A DNA stretch of 64,000 nt, taken from assembly GCA_037954665.1 (NCBI GenBank), contig JBBMOL010000071.1:3653441-3717440 (forward strand), in the 5' to 3' direction. This document shows positions 11,340 through 23,600 of this stretch, piece by piece (the first letter of the stretch is position 1; each line of letters begins with the position of its first letter). This DNA is from Laguncularia racemosa (taxonomy: Eukaryota > Streptophyta > Magnoliopsida > Myrtales > Combretaceae). The notes under the pieces were generated by a model. It was not told the DNA's origin. It saw only the letters and a program-made list of their open reading frames with translations, and made no database searches. The position numbers were made by a program, and so were the translations under genes.

Positions 11340-12905
11340 TTATTTTATGTAGTATGAATGTTTTAGGGCTTGGTCGTGTGGGAGATGATCTTATCGATTG
11401 GTTTGGGGTTAACGCTATTCAAGAGCACCTCATTTATCAAGATCCTCTAAAGTCATTGGATACATCGGAGGATGAAGCAAGTGATGATTCTTTTGATGAG
11501 TAGCATGAAGATCCTTTTGATGAGAATATGCAAGAGGATAATATATCAAAGCACGACGAAGAGCCTAGGCGTAAGGGTATTTATGAAGGAACCTATCACG
11601 AGCAAGTTAAGTGGAGCATGGGTTATAATCCTATTTTAGAATTGCATGACATTTATAATGCGCCATGAGGAGACAATGCATGAATGTTATCTAAAGAGTT
11701 CACTTTAGCATATTGTCACTCTTCTCGGTTGTGCTATCTCGAAGCTGGAGGTAAAGCTTGGTCGAAAGTGCCATTAGAGAAATGTCGAAGGGTGACTAAC
11801 GTGGTTGTCGTGAGTTGTTTCCTTGTTACTCTTTATCTTATTTTACATTAAGATGCAAAACAAAGGTTCATCCATTCTCATCAATTTTTTTACATTTGTA
11901 AGAAAAGTTAGATTTTAGCTTGGAAAATGATCTACAATGGCCATTGATATTTCATAGGATTGCTAGTAGAACATACAACAAGTTGCGATATCAACAGAAA
12001 TGAAAGTATAAGGAATATGGTGAGGGTGAGAGAGCACATCAAAAAGTACCAAAGGGTTTGCTTCGCTGACCAGATAATTAGGTTGCTTTATGTGACTTTT
12101 TTGACAATGACCCCCATCATAAGGTAATCTGCCTATTTAATACTTATTGTATGTGTTTATTTATAATAATGTAGTAATTTTCCTTTTCATTCAAAAGCAT
12201 TCTTCAGTTAACTCTGTCAACCGAGAGAAGCTACAATATAATCACACTATTAGCACAAAATCATTCATGAATATTCAGCTTAGTAAGGTGTGGAAAAAAG
12301 ATCCCTAGTTGCTTGTTATTATTTAGAATGATATGATCATTTGTTTCAAAGATTATTATTTATATCTGGTAATTGATACAACTTATATCTTGATATCAAC
12401 TTGTTTTAGTACAATATATTAGAGATTATCAGAGATGGAAACATTTGAACACACCCATAAGAAAAGAAAAGGTGAATCAACTAAATGAGTGAATTTTATA
12501 GCATAAGATAAACATGTAAGTTATATACTAACAATTACTTCGATTTTTTTTAAACCATTATAATTTAGAAAAGATTCTTTCTTTTTCCTTTTTTGCCATT
12601 ATCTGTCTTGTAACTATATTTCACATGATCTAAAGAGCTATGGTGGAATCATATAAGAAAAATTTGCAACAATCTCAATCATCTGATCAGATGCCAAAGA
12701 CATAAGTTGAGATCATAAGAGGTCTTTGGTCGTAAGCCTGGATATAGCCGTGGTTTGGGCTATGGTGGCCCTAAACCACATTCATCCCATCCTCAAATCC
12801 CTTATCTCTACCATTCTGCACATGCGGCATCCAACAAACAAGTGACAAGATTGGAGAACAAAATATCTACATTAGAAGATGCTATTGCTCAATAGGAAAT
12901 AGCTA
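11340..12905 (+). pseudogene. second CACTA protein (Transposase_24 / TNPA-like) remnant
   Basis: Several frames carry pieces expected of the second protein of CACTA elements: an acidic segment at about 11365-11600 (GRVGDDLIDWFGVNAIQEHL, then many D and E), a plant Transposase_24-like part at about 11940-12300 (YNKLRYQQK; SVNREKLQYNHT; STKSFMNIQL), and a C-terminal piece at about 12722-12895 (GRKPGYSRGLG-type sequence, KQVTRLENKISTLEDAIAQ), which would form a short coiled coil. Stops and frameshifts are dense. In intact elements this protein binds subterminal repeats and helps transposition. Confidence 0.65.
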
Positions 12906-13499
12906 CTTGATCATTTTATGGCACAACAAAAATAGTGTTTTTCTTTGCAACATCAATGGTTTTCACATATATCGAACACTTCACCAACAGTACAATAAAC
13001 CCAATCATCAGTGCAATCATCACCCTTTTTTGTGGGTTTAGTACTGGGAATATGCCATTAGCTCCGTTGATTACACAATTGGGAGGATCGTCATAGCAAC
13101 CATCACACCCCCAATCCCTGATGCAGCCACAAGTCAAACATCCACAATCTTTCTTTCCAGCTTCATTCTATAGTTTCCTCAATGTCCAACAATAGTAACC
13201 ATAACTTCCAATGGATAGACAATAGTGATTGATTCAATTATCTGTGTAGTATATGATCAATGTGGACTATATTGGCTGTTTTTTATGTTTATCAAGTGAC
13301 TTCTTTTTTTTTGCTTAGCTAGATATCATATTTCTCTTTTTTTGTTAGCCAAGTACCACGTCACTCTTTTTTTGTTTGCTAGATCTCATGTGATGTGTAT
13401 ATTTTTGGAACTTTGATGGATACTTATAGTAGGATGTTTGATCGGTTGTTTTGGAAGTGAATAGTACTGGTAGTGCACTAAAATAATTGTGACAAATTG

Positions 13500-14065
13500 G
13501 AATAGATTTTTTTTTATCTTATTACATTTTGCGAGAATTCATTTCTCGTAAATATTGGGTATTGCGATAATTTTTTTCTCATTCCTCATAAATTATCTTT
13601 CTTTTTGGTTGATGAAGGATGTTAGTAAATTGAGCTAATTAAGAATGTATATTACATCACAAGTTCTTGTAAAAAATGTGTAATGCCAATTGAATTGAGG
13701 GGGAAAAATTGCATTTTGCAAGAATTCATTTCTCGTAAATATCAGATATTGCGAGAAATGTATTGACATTTGCCATAATTCATTTCTTGTAAAATGTATT
13801 GCCAGAATTTTTTCCTTGTAAATTCCCACATTTTGCGATACTTTTGCCACAATTTGATTCCTTGCAAATGCCTTATTGCAATAATTTGATTCTTCGCAAA
13901 TGCCTTTTTGATTTTCTAACATTATCCGTTGTGTGTCAGCCTCTTTTGACATTACTTTTCTCGCAAATGCATATCACTTAGCAAGAATTATATTTCTCAC
14001 AAATACTATACTTATTCTAATAATTTTTTCAATTCTCAAATGATCTATAAGAAATTCTTTTCGTA
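13500..14065 (+). repeat. CACTA subterminal palindromic repeat zone
   Basis: The half-sites TTGCGAGAA and TTCTCGCAA or TTCTCGTAA recur about ten times with sequence decay, often paired as an imperfect hairpin of the type GCGAGAATTCATTTCTCG. Clear examples start near 13530, 13717, 13750 and 13945. Position and form match the transposase-binding subterminal repeats of En/Spm-like elements. The stretch between the pseudogene and this zone (12906-13500) shows no gene. Confidence 0.7.
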
Positions 14066-14170
14066 ATATTTTAAAGTTGATAGGACTATTACAATAATTT
14101 CTTTATAGGGATGTAAATTCTTACAATAGACTTATTGAAACGATTTTTAAAGCTCTTGCATGAAAAAAAA

Positions 14171-14974
14171 TCCTCACATAATTTTTATACTGTTTATTTC
14201 ATTCTAGTAAATTAAACGAACAAGAAAGGGGGAAGGGAGCTACGAACTCGCTCCCGTTGCTGTTTCTAGACCACCTATCCCAATCTTCTCCTTCGCCCGG
14301 CCCGACAAGGTACGATGAGGTCAGATCTATCGAACAAAGTGAAGTGATAGGAAAAGAAGACTTCTGAAATTAAAAGTTTAGACATTATCTCTTATTAATA
14401 TAATCGCAAGGAAAGCCGAGGTAGACCTTAGCCAGATGCTCTTCAACCGCAGTGCAAAATTTTCGCAGTGTATACACATTATATATTCCACCAAAGCAGA
14501 GATGTAAGGGAGTATCATTAATAAATTGTACGTAGATCAAGCTCTCTATGGAAGGTGGCCGGCAGCATGCTATTAAATCTATAAAAATAAGAAAATGCAA
14601 ATCATGTATGTACAATATTATGATTAACTTTTAAGGATATTATCACTACAAAATCTGCTAAGCTATCACGTTATTGATTTGAATAATCATGTATAATATA
14701 CTTTATATATCTGAAGAAACGTGCTTGTTTAACAATGATAAAAGAGTACTATATGATTTTCTCGATAGGTTGTGACTTTGCAGCCGTTGCCCCGCTTATC
14801 TATACTGCACATCTGCATATACTGTCACATATACACATTCGAATATCGCTTAAAACATCGATTTTGAATTTCTCAAGGATAACAACGAAGGTGCAAGTGC
14901 AATACACAGATTCTTCAGTCTCAGAGCATTCTCATCATCATATTCATGACACAGCTGTGTAAGGTGTGCTTCAC
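14171..14974. other. upstream region of the first methyltransferase gene
   Basis: No coding sequence is recognised. A GC-richer patch at 14225-14330 includes the inverted repeat GGGAGC...GCTCCC (14236-14256). AT-rich sequence with TATA-like strings (for example 14695-14710) precedes the methyltransferase start; the transcription start is not determinable by eye. Confidence 0.5.
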
Positions 14975-17011
14975 ATGAACGTAGGCGATGGAGAAAATAG
15001 CTATGCTCGTAACTCCACACTCCAAGTCTCTCTCTCTTACACAGAGACACATACATAGCTATACACGCATACATGCATCACGTGAGGTTGTATAGGCACA
15101 TACTAGGGTTACGTATTTAAATATTATGTTTTTTTTTTTTAAATTACATAAATATTATATTTGAGATAATTATTCCTAAAATAGATTTTAAAGACTTGCG
15201 ACTTTAGGAGTAAAAGAAAATTTTAAACTGAAGGCTAGTTTGCAAATGAGGTACATGCTTTCAATACAAATTGTGCTGATGGAATAGATAGTTTAATTTT
15301 TTTTCCCTAAAATCTTAAACGATATCCATGTCTTCGAAACTTATTTTAAGATAATTATTTCGATTATAATATTTAAGTAATTTTTTTAAAAATACAATAT
15401 TTAAATGCGTAAGTCTAGGCTCATGTTTCGTAGTTTTTACAATTGTTTGGATGAGTAGAATGATGAATGGGTTGTAAGCTTATGTCTTTGGTCCTCGGTC
15501 CAATAAAAAGATTATACCTTTAATTTGTCGACTTGTTATAATTATAACTAATAATATTATCATTAGACATGTTTGTACTTTCATCTTTCGTTATTTTGTA
15601 TATTTATATTTATATTTTGATATTTCATATAACTATGTTTAATCTTTATTTGTCACTTTTAAAACAATGTTATTAAATATATTTAATTAAATAATATAAA
15701 AAAGAAGAAGTACACAAAATTAAAAAAAGATTTAAAAAAGCTTGAAAAAGAAATCAAGGTCAAAGGGCTTGACCTTTCACTTCCGACCTTAGAGTGGTTG
15801 GTCGTAGCTAGAAATACTTGGTATGTTATACACATCCACGGTGGTGGAAGGTGCAACCCACTTACGATAACTTGTGAAATAGCTCACCATATCTTTTATA
15901 AATTCAAAAAAAAAAAAAAAAAAAAAACAGAAGCAAAAACTCGACGGGATTCAATTGCGAGTTGCCTTTTCTTTTATGATCTTTTCCTTTATTCTTCTTT
16001 TTAAGGGCCATTCACCATTGATGATGGATGGCACAATCCACTAAGTATTTTCCCCTGTAGTCGAGTGCTCAAAGTGAGGTGATCGCTAGCCATATTCCAT
16101 AAAGCTTTAATTTTTTATTTTTTTTTCAATCTTTAATTTATTTTTTTTTTACATAAATATATTTAACATTTACTATTATACTAATTATTGGCTTTAATTA
16201 AAAGCTTACATGTTCCACTTATTAATAGTGACAAATAGAAACGAGATACATATATGTTAAGTATCCCAAACAAAAATATTGATATACAATACAATAAAGG
16301 ATGAAAACAGACTTATGTAGACTGAAGTTTGTTCTACTTCTCCATCATTAATAACCACAATATAATAATATTTTTATTAAATTTTATCATTTTCGGTTCA
16401 ATCTAGTTTAACCTGTTCGACCAATCGTCCTTTAACCGCCCCCTTACTTTGTCCGAGATAAAGTTAGTCCGGTCCTATGTACCTTGTCCTTCTTATAGCT
16501 TGTGATGACTTACTCTAAGATGCCTTTCGTTATATTGGTGGTTTTTAGCTACTGTCCATTTTTATGAGTTAAATCAAATATTTTGTCAAGACTCTTGGAA
16601 GCTGCTGCTTTTTATTTGTCCGTCTTGTTTATTATTTGGTTTTAATGAAACCTGCTTGAGTTCATTGGAAAGAAAAAAAAAAATCAAGTATTTTCTATTA
16701 TGCTGTTCCAGTTGGAATAAGATTTTATTTTTACAATGGGATTTAGAAGCTTTTAGCCACTAGATGCAAGGATATATAAGTTATTTAATTAAAATGGAAT
16801 AATAATTGTGTAAGAAAAATACATTTTCCTCTACTAACTTATAGTCAACCACACAAGGAAATTTACCTTCTTATCTAACTTTTTATATAGATGTACAAAT
16901 GCGGTGATACTAATTTATAAACTTTAAATTTTAAATTAATTAATTATAATTTAATTCTAATATATCACTTATTTAGGTATATTATAAAAAGAATATAAAT
17001 CTATCTCACTC

Positions 17012-17042
<31 letters not shown>

Positions 17043-18681
17043 GGGCTTTGCAGAAGACAGTAATGTCAAAGGTAAGGCCAGTATTGGAGGAAACCGTAAG
17101 GAACCTATACGGCAAAGCCTTCTCAAAGTTCTTTGCTGTAGCAGACTTGGGTTGCTCTTCAGGACCCAACAGCCTGATTGCAATTTCTGAAATAGTTGAT
17201 GCTATAGTTGTCTTGTGCCAACAAACTGGGCACAGACTTCCCGAGCTGTTAGTATTCTTGAACGATCTTCCTGGGAACGACTTCAATTCGGTCATCACTT
17301 TGTTGCCTAAATTCTATGAGAGACTACAAAGTGAAACGCACGAAGAGAAGAGGGCAACCTGCTTAGTATCTGCAATGCCCGGTTCATTTTGTGGTAGACT
17401 CTTCCCTAGCAGAAGTCTGGAATTTGTGCATTCATCTTACAGTGTGCACTGGCTCTCTGAGGTCAGCATTATTTCTAATAATCAAACTATCAAGATTATC
17501 TTATGATTCTTTTTCTGTAGAATAATATATAAGAGTTTTCGCTCGGAATTATTGTTAAGGGTTTAAAAAGAAATTTTTTCATACTTTTTAACTTTAAATA
17601 TATATGATAAGAAAACGCAAGTATTCCTTCTCATACCAACAATAATCATATAATCCTTGCATAAATTTGTAAAATCTTACAAAAGCAAGAAGATAAAAAC
17701 CAGCCTTATATATGGTTCATGGTATGTGCTCTCTAGACACGCGTTATCGAGTTCCTTATCCAAATCACAGCTTAATTAAATATGCAATGCTCAAAACTAT
17801 ATAATTTATAGTTGTTGATGAAAAATACAGGTTCCTGAGGATCTGAAAAACAACAGGGGAAACATTTACATGGCAACAAACAGCCCTCAAGATGTCTTTG
17901 AGGCCTACTTGAAGCAATTCCAGAGGGATTTTTCGGTTTTTCTTGCCTCCCGCTCTGAAGAAATAGCTTCTGGTGGCCAAAAGCTTCTGACCTTCATAGG
18001 AAGCATTGCTGATCCTACAAGCAAAGATTGCACCCTTCTGTGGGAGCTCCTGTCGAAATCACTTCTTCAAATGACCTCGGAAGTAAGATTATTCCTCACC
18101 ATGTTATGCTTTTCGACAACAGCAACAAGACATTAATTCAATAAAACGAGAAAATCCTATGTTTTTCATATTCAGTTAATGACCTCGGAAGTAAAATTAT
18201 TCCTCACCATGTTATGCTTTTCGACAACAGCAACAAGACATTAATTCAATAAAACGAGAAAATGCTATGTTTTTCGTATTCAGTTAAACTAACCATCTCC
18301 TTGCTATCGTGTTTTTAGGGAATCATTGATGAGGCCGACGTCGATTCTTTCGGTCTGCAGTTTTACACCCCATATCGCGAAGAGGTAAGAAGCATAGTCC
18401 AGAAAGAGGGATCGTTCGTCATTGATCAGCTGCAGGCATTTGAAGTTTATTGGGATCCATTTGACAACGATGAAAACCAATGTTATGTCTTTAACAAGTT
18501 GAAAAGTGGCCAGGATGTAGCACATTGTATACGAGCAGTCATGGAATCCATGTTAGCTACTCATTTTCGAGAAGATATCATGGATGATCTTTTTGAGAGA
18601 TATGCGAGACTTGTGGGAGAGCATTTGGCAATGGAGAAGACAAAGTACGTCAACATAGTAATTTCTATGACAAGAAAATGA
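14975..18681 (+). CDS. SABATH-family carboxyl/N-methyltransferase, four exons
   Basis: SABATH enzymes move a methyl group from S-adenosylmethionine to a carboxyl group or ring nitrogen of small metabolites such as salicylate, jasmonate, benzoate or xanthines. I place exons at 14975-15025, 17054-17461, 17831-18082 and 18319-18681, all in phase with GT-AG introns, giving about 357 residues, near the usual 360-380. Exon 1 carries the family N terminus (GDGENSYARNSTLQ, with the Ser and Gln used for cofactor and substrate contact). Motif I ADLGCSSG is at residues 47-54, LNDLPGNDFN at 86-95 and SSYSVHWLSE at 144-153. Substrate cannot be told from this. The normal upstream start is out of frame: ATG 14947 would read into the family motif only without two bases near 14966, so translation may begin at 14975, losing about ten residues. 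An AATAAA lies at 18742. It faces the related gene at 20627-25090 tail to tail. Confidence 0.85.
17007..17037. repeat. (CT)n microsatellite before exon 2
   Basis: An almost pure CT run sits just upstream of the exon 2 acceptor (cag at 17051-17053) and forms part of its polypyrimidine tract. Length changes here could affect splicing. Confidence 0.85.
18071..18287 (+). repeat. 108-bp tandem duplication covering exon 3 end and splice donor
   Basis: The first copy (about 18071-18179) begins in the last codons of exon 3 of the methyltransferase gene and includes the donor gaa|gtaag. The second copy (about 18179-18287) repeats it with about three base differences and carries its own donor-like gaa|gtaaa. 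Both lie before the exon 4 acceptor at 18317-18318. Confidence 0.9.
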
Positions 18682-20626
18682 CCTCATCTGAGGGCATATG
18701 GTTAATGTTTGGTAATACATTTGGTATGTGACATGAGAAACAATAAATAAATAATTCAAGTGTATTTGGAGGAATAAGAGATTGTGTAAAATCATCTGTG
18801 AGAGATGCACTTGTATATGTTTGTCATTTTGATTTCTGAAAAGGGGTCTTTCCTTTCTATCTAATCTTTTCAAATTTTCTTAATTCGAGGGCATAACAAT
18901 TCTGGATTATGTTGGGAAAATATTTATATATTTGAAACAATTTCTTCTCAAAGTTATGTTCTTTCTTATGGAATTTCAACGGAAATTGGTAATTTATTGT
19001 GTAAACTTATTGTCCTTTCAATAATTGATTTATGTATGTTATGAATAATCAGAGCTACTTGTACGGTATTTACTTGGGGTTGGTCAACGTATCAAATAAA
19101 ACCTGTAAAAGAAACAAACCAGAAAGAAATCATTTTTCACATTGGATCAAACAATATTTCATATTTTATCATTTTTTTTAATTGACTTTGAAGTATCATT
19201 AATCATAATTTCCAAATAAAAAATTATTTTTGAAATTTATATATATAATTCTTCTTTTTTACATTAAGGAATTCATTACCCAAATTGATTTTTTTTAATA
19301 TTTAGTGCATGTACTCGTTTGTAATATATAAGTAAATAAATATTTCAGGTTTTGGAAAGGTAGCACAATCCAAGAAAAAAAACAGAAAAATGATTAAAAA
19401 TTTACAAAAATAGAACAAATTAGGGGGCCATGAGGTAGTTACTAATACTATGTATCCTATCAAAATAACTTTAGAAAGATTGCAATCTACGTAATATGTT
19501 AGTATAATAAATCTTTTCATTTAACTGGAGGAATTTAACCATTACAGATCATACGATGATTCTTTTGGAGTGACATATTGAGGATAAAAAGAAAAGCGTA
19601 TGTAAAATACAAACTATAAGACTACTTAGCTAATCATTGATATCAGATAATGTATAACATGTATATAAAAGCTTAATGTATAATTATTAGAAGATATAGA
19701 GTACCAACATTAAAAATACTTGATATTTCTCCAATAACACATGACATATCTCTCTCACACACATATACAGGAGTTGAAGCTTATATATTATCTTATATTA
19801 TGTTTTTATACATGTAATATATATGTTCTATTATATGCTATACATTTTACTATAGATAATAGATAACATGTAGCTTGCATGTAGCATCTCTATACATTCA
19901 TCACATATGATATTTATCATCACGTTTCAGGACAATTGGGATGTGATAACCCGTCACATATGCCTATAAGATAGGGATGTGCTAGGCTCAGAGATCTATG
20001 AATGAAATCTACAATATATTTTCACTGAGAGAGACGCATGCATTAGGCAAACATAAATGCTGCCATTACAATATATCCTTTTCTTATTTTGCTAGTGCTA
20101 TGTGCCTTGCCAGCATCACGTGGCGTGAAGTTCAATATGGAAGTAGTGTATTTGATATGACGGTAAAAAATAATCGAAGTGCCTTATAAATCTTTTAAGC
20201 CTCCCACAATTGTTAAGTCTCACGTCTATTTGAATTTTAATTTATTTGTCTTTTTTTTATAGTATTAATAAGTATTTATAACATCTTTCTAAAGTTTTTT
20301 TAATAATAAATTTGTGTGTAAAACTTTAAACAAATATAATATTTAGTAACTTTAAATATAAAAAATAATAAATAAAAATTAATATTTATTAATTTTAAAT
20401 TTTACTTATAAAACTAAAAAAAGTTTTTAGTGTTGAGAATTGAGATAGTGGTTTTTTTTTTATGTAACAAAAAATAAATAGAAAACAGGCACAAAACATA
20501 TATCACTCAAAACCCAAAAAATCCTAAAAGTCTCATTTTACAAAATGACGTTTTGGCCACGATTTGCTGTGGCAATCGATGATCAACCTCATTATTTTTG
20601 GTTCTTCATCGCTACAGACAACAACA
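18682..20626. other. intergenic region between convergent methyltransferase genes
   Basis: AT-rich, with no supported coding sequence. It holds the 3' untranslated regions of both genes, including AATAAA at 18742, and many short A or T runs. Confidence 0.65.
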
Positions 20627-23600
20627 CTATCTTTTAGTCAAAGAAACAACTAGGTTAACGTACTTTGTCTTCTCCTTGGCCAAATGCTCTCCAACAAGTC
20701 TTTCATATCTTTCGAACACGTCATCCATAACAGCAGCACCAAAGTGACAACTTAGGAGTGGCTCCGCCACGGCTCTTGTCGTGTGTTTGACGTTCTGCGC
20801 ACTCTTCAACGGGTCAAAGTGGAAACTAGGGTTTTCATCCTCGTCGTCGTCGTCAAGATAGTCCCAGTTCATTTCAAAGGTCTCCAGAAGATCAATGATA
20901 AAGGAACCCTCTCTTTCAACTATATCTTTTACTTCTCCACTGAAGGGTGTGTATAATGGCAAATTAAAAGAGTCAATGTCGGCCTCTTCGATCCTTCCCT
21001 ACATTCATTTAAGGAAGAAATTAAAATAATAATAATAATAATAATAACAATAATACAAACTTGATCAGTGCACATGTCGGGAGGGTATTGGCTGTTAAGT
21101 TTGACTTTTGGGGAAAAATAATTAAATTGACCAAATAATTAATGTTGCAAGTTGTACATCTTGGAAAATAAAGGAACTAAGATGGGATGCCTATTTTTTT
21201 ATGTCGAGGTCCTAACTTTATGTTTGAAAAATTCAATGAAAAATTTAGTTAAAAGAAGATGCAATCGGACGTATCTATCTCATTATTGCATTTTGAGCAT
21301 AAAGTATTATTTAGAAGCGTATAGAAGTAATAACTTTAAGGGTGAGTTTATTTTACCAGTAGGAAGTTTTCTACGCTTTTCTCTTTATATTCGTTATGAT
21401 GGAAGTTTTAAAATGTCAAGTACCATCGTAGTGATTACAAGAATTTATATCAATTTCATGACTTTTAGTGGTAAATGGCTATGAAAGTAATGATAATAAT
21501 CACCACTAATAGTAGTGGTGGTTAATAATAGTGGAAAATACTAATATAACATATATAGGAAAAATAATTTTTCTATCTAAAAATGCAACCATTTTTCTTA
21601 TATTCCATTATTAACCATCACCATTGATCATTGAGTACCATCTATGCTTTCTAGATTTGCATTTCTCAATTTTTTTTTTTTAGTTTTTCTCAATTTATTA
21701 TATCAGGATATTGCCATATATAATCAATGGTTAAAATTATAAGGAAGTTTGGTTGGATCACAATAATATTATTAAATTGTTCAAATTTCTACATATTCTT
21801 AACTATTAATTTATAAATTAAAAGAAATTAAGAAGATGAAAATTGAGAGAATTTGCATTGCCATGCTTTCCACTATCACTTCTATTAAAAGCAACTAGTA
21901 ACATCCATGCTACTCTAATAATGTTTCAGAATATATTCTATAACTTTATTTACAGCATGGTTTTCAATAAAGCAAACTCATCCTAAATTAAGGAATTAAA
22001 AAAAAAAACACAAAAGTGCTATTAAGATAGAGAAAATGATAGAAACACATGAATTAAACAATTATTAATGCAGAGGGTTAAATTATTGTATGTTTAGTTT
22101 AGCGAATGAGAATTATTAATTAGTTAAATGTTGGGAAATTTTACTTGATGTGCCATCTCAACAAGGGCTTCCGACAACAACTCGTATCGGCGGGTACAAT
22201 CATTGACTTTGGGATCGAGGCTGCTTCTTCCGAGGAAAGTTAAGAGCATATTACCACCACCAACCATTTCCTCCGCACGACAGCTTATGAAGTTTCTGAA
22301 ATCCCTTTCGAATTGCTTTGCATATGCTTCGAAAACCTTGTTAGGACTTCTTCTGCCCATGTATAAGTTTCCCTTGTTGTTATTATTATCCAAACCCTTC
22401 GGAACCTGCAATATTTTTATGTTTTGTACAGTATGTTATATATACATATATATTTTATTAAATACTATATATATTATAACTATTAAAAAAAACAAATCTG
22501 ATTTATTTTATTAAACAACTAATATTTACACCATTAAATTATAATAATTTTAACGTCGTCGGGATTAATTACTCAATACATAAAAAAAAAACAACCACAA
22601 GAGCCTTGTTGGATTTGATGGGATTCATTTAGATCAAACTTATTCATATTTTATTGAAGACATATAAAGGTGCATCCGTGAGGAATACAAAAGCAAGATT
22701 CCATATTTAAATCCCATTTCCTTCGGATCTTAATAAACGGTACAAAAGAGAATCAAATCTTAATAAATTAGAAACATCAAAATCGCATTTTCATATTCTT
22801 ATATTCTTGCATTACACCACATCTTTTGTTAATAGCTAATGACAAAATACACAAATAAACTCTTAGAACTTTACAAAATGTGTGCAAATAAAACTTGAAC
22901 TTAGTTCTACAGAATTAAGCACGTGTGCTTTCATATTTATTCAAATAAGTCTTTAAACTTTTCAATTGTAATTGTAATATTTTGAAAATTAGAATATCAA
23001 AAAGTTAAAAAGTGCTTTAGTGAAGCTTAATTACAGTTTAACTATAAGATATCGATGCTGAAATATAGATTATTTAGTGACTTTATTAGCAATTTTTTTT
23101 TTCATTTTATCGCATTTAAGAATTTCGGGTACTTATTTGGGCAAATTTAGATAAAGTTTGGGGACTTAAATTGCGCGCAATCAAATTCAGGGGTTGCACA
23201 ATGCACTAACTTTGAGGGGCTTATTTAAATATTTTACCAAAATCAAACTAAAAAATGTTGCATCTACATTAACTCGAAAATTCTAAGAACAAAATATTTC
23301 AAATCTGAACTATATAGAGAAAAGAAAGCTTCAATTTTCAATGGTTTTAATAATTTTGTGTTCAATTTGTTACTTGAATTTTATTATACAAATTATAAGT
23401 ACAAGATGATATCTATACTATACAACATGACACCTAATAACATTAACAACCTTACTCTCTTTATTTTTTACACAAGTGGAGTACACAATTTTTATTTTCC
23501 CCTTTCACCTTCATCTATCTTCACTCTATAACACAAGTACCCTACCCCCCCTTTTTTTTTCTTTAAGAATTATAGTTTGTTTGGTTTGTAAAATAGAATA

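Larger units (their letters stand above)
5900..14170 (+). mobile_element. decayed CACTA (En/Spm-like) DNA transposon with nested gypsy insertion
   Basis: The parts occur in the usual CACTA order: transposase-associated CPC..C domain (about 5926-6078), TNP2 transposase pieces (about 8440-11200), second-protein remnant (about 11340-12900), then a zone of palindromic subterminal repeats (about 13510-14060). The TNP2 gene is interrupted by a gypsy remnant at about 6090-8280. I could not find clean CACTA...TAGTG terminal repeats or a 3-bp target duplication, so the outer limits are approximate. Many stops and frameshifts show that the copy is long dead. Confidence 0.82.

Noticed and set aside
14641..14662. 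cactacaaaatc as a CACTA element terminus
   Set aside because: It is in the orientation of a left end, lies about 500 bp past the subterminal repeats, and has no matching TAGTG partner, so it was not used as the border.
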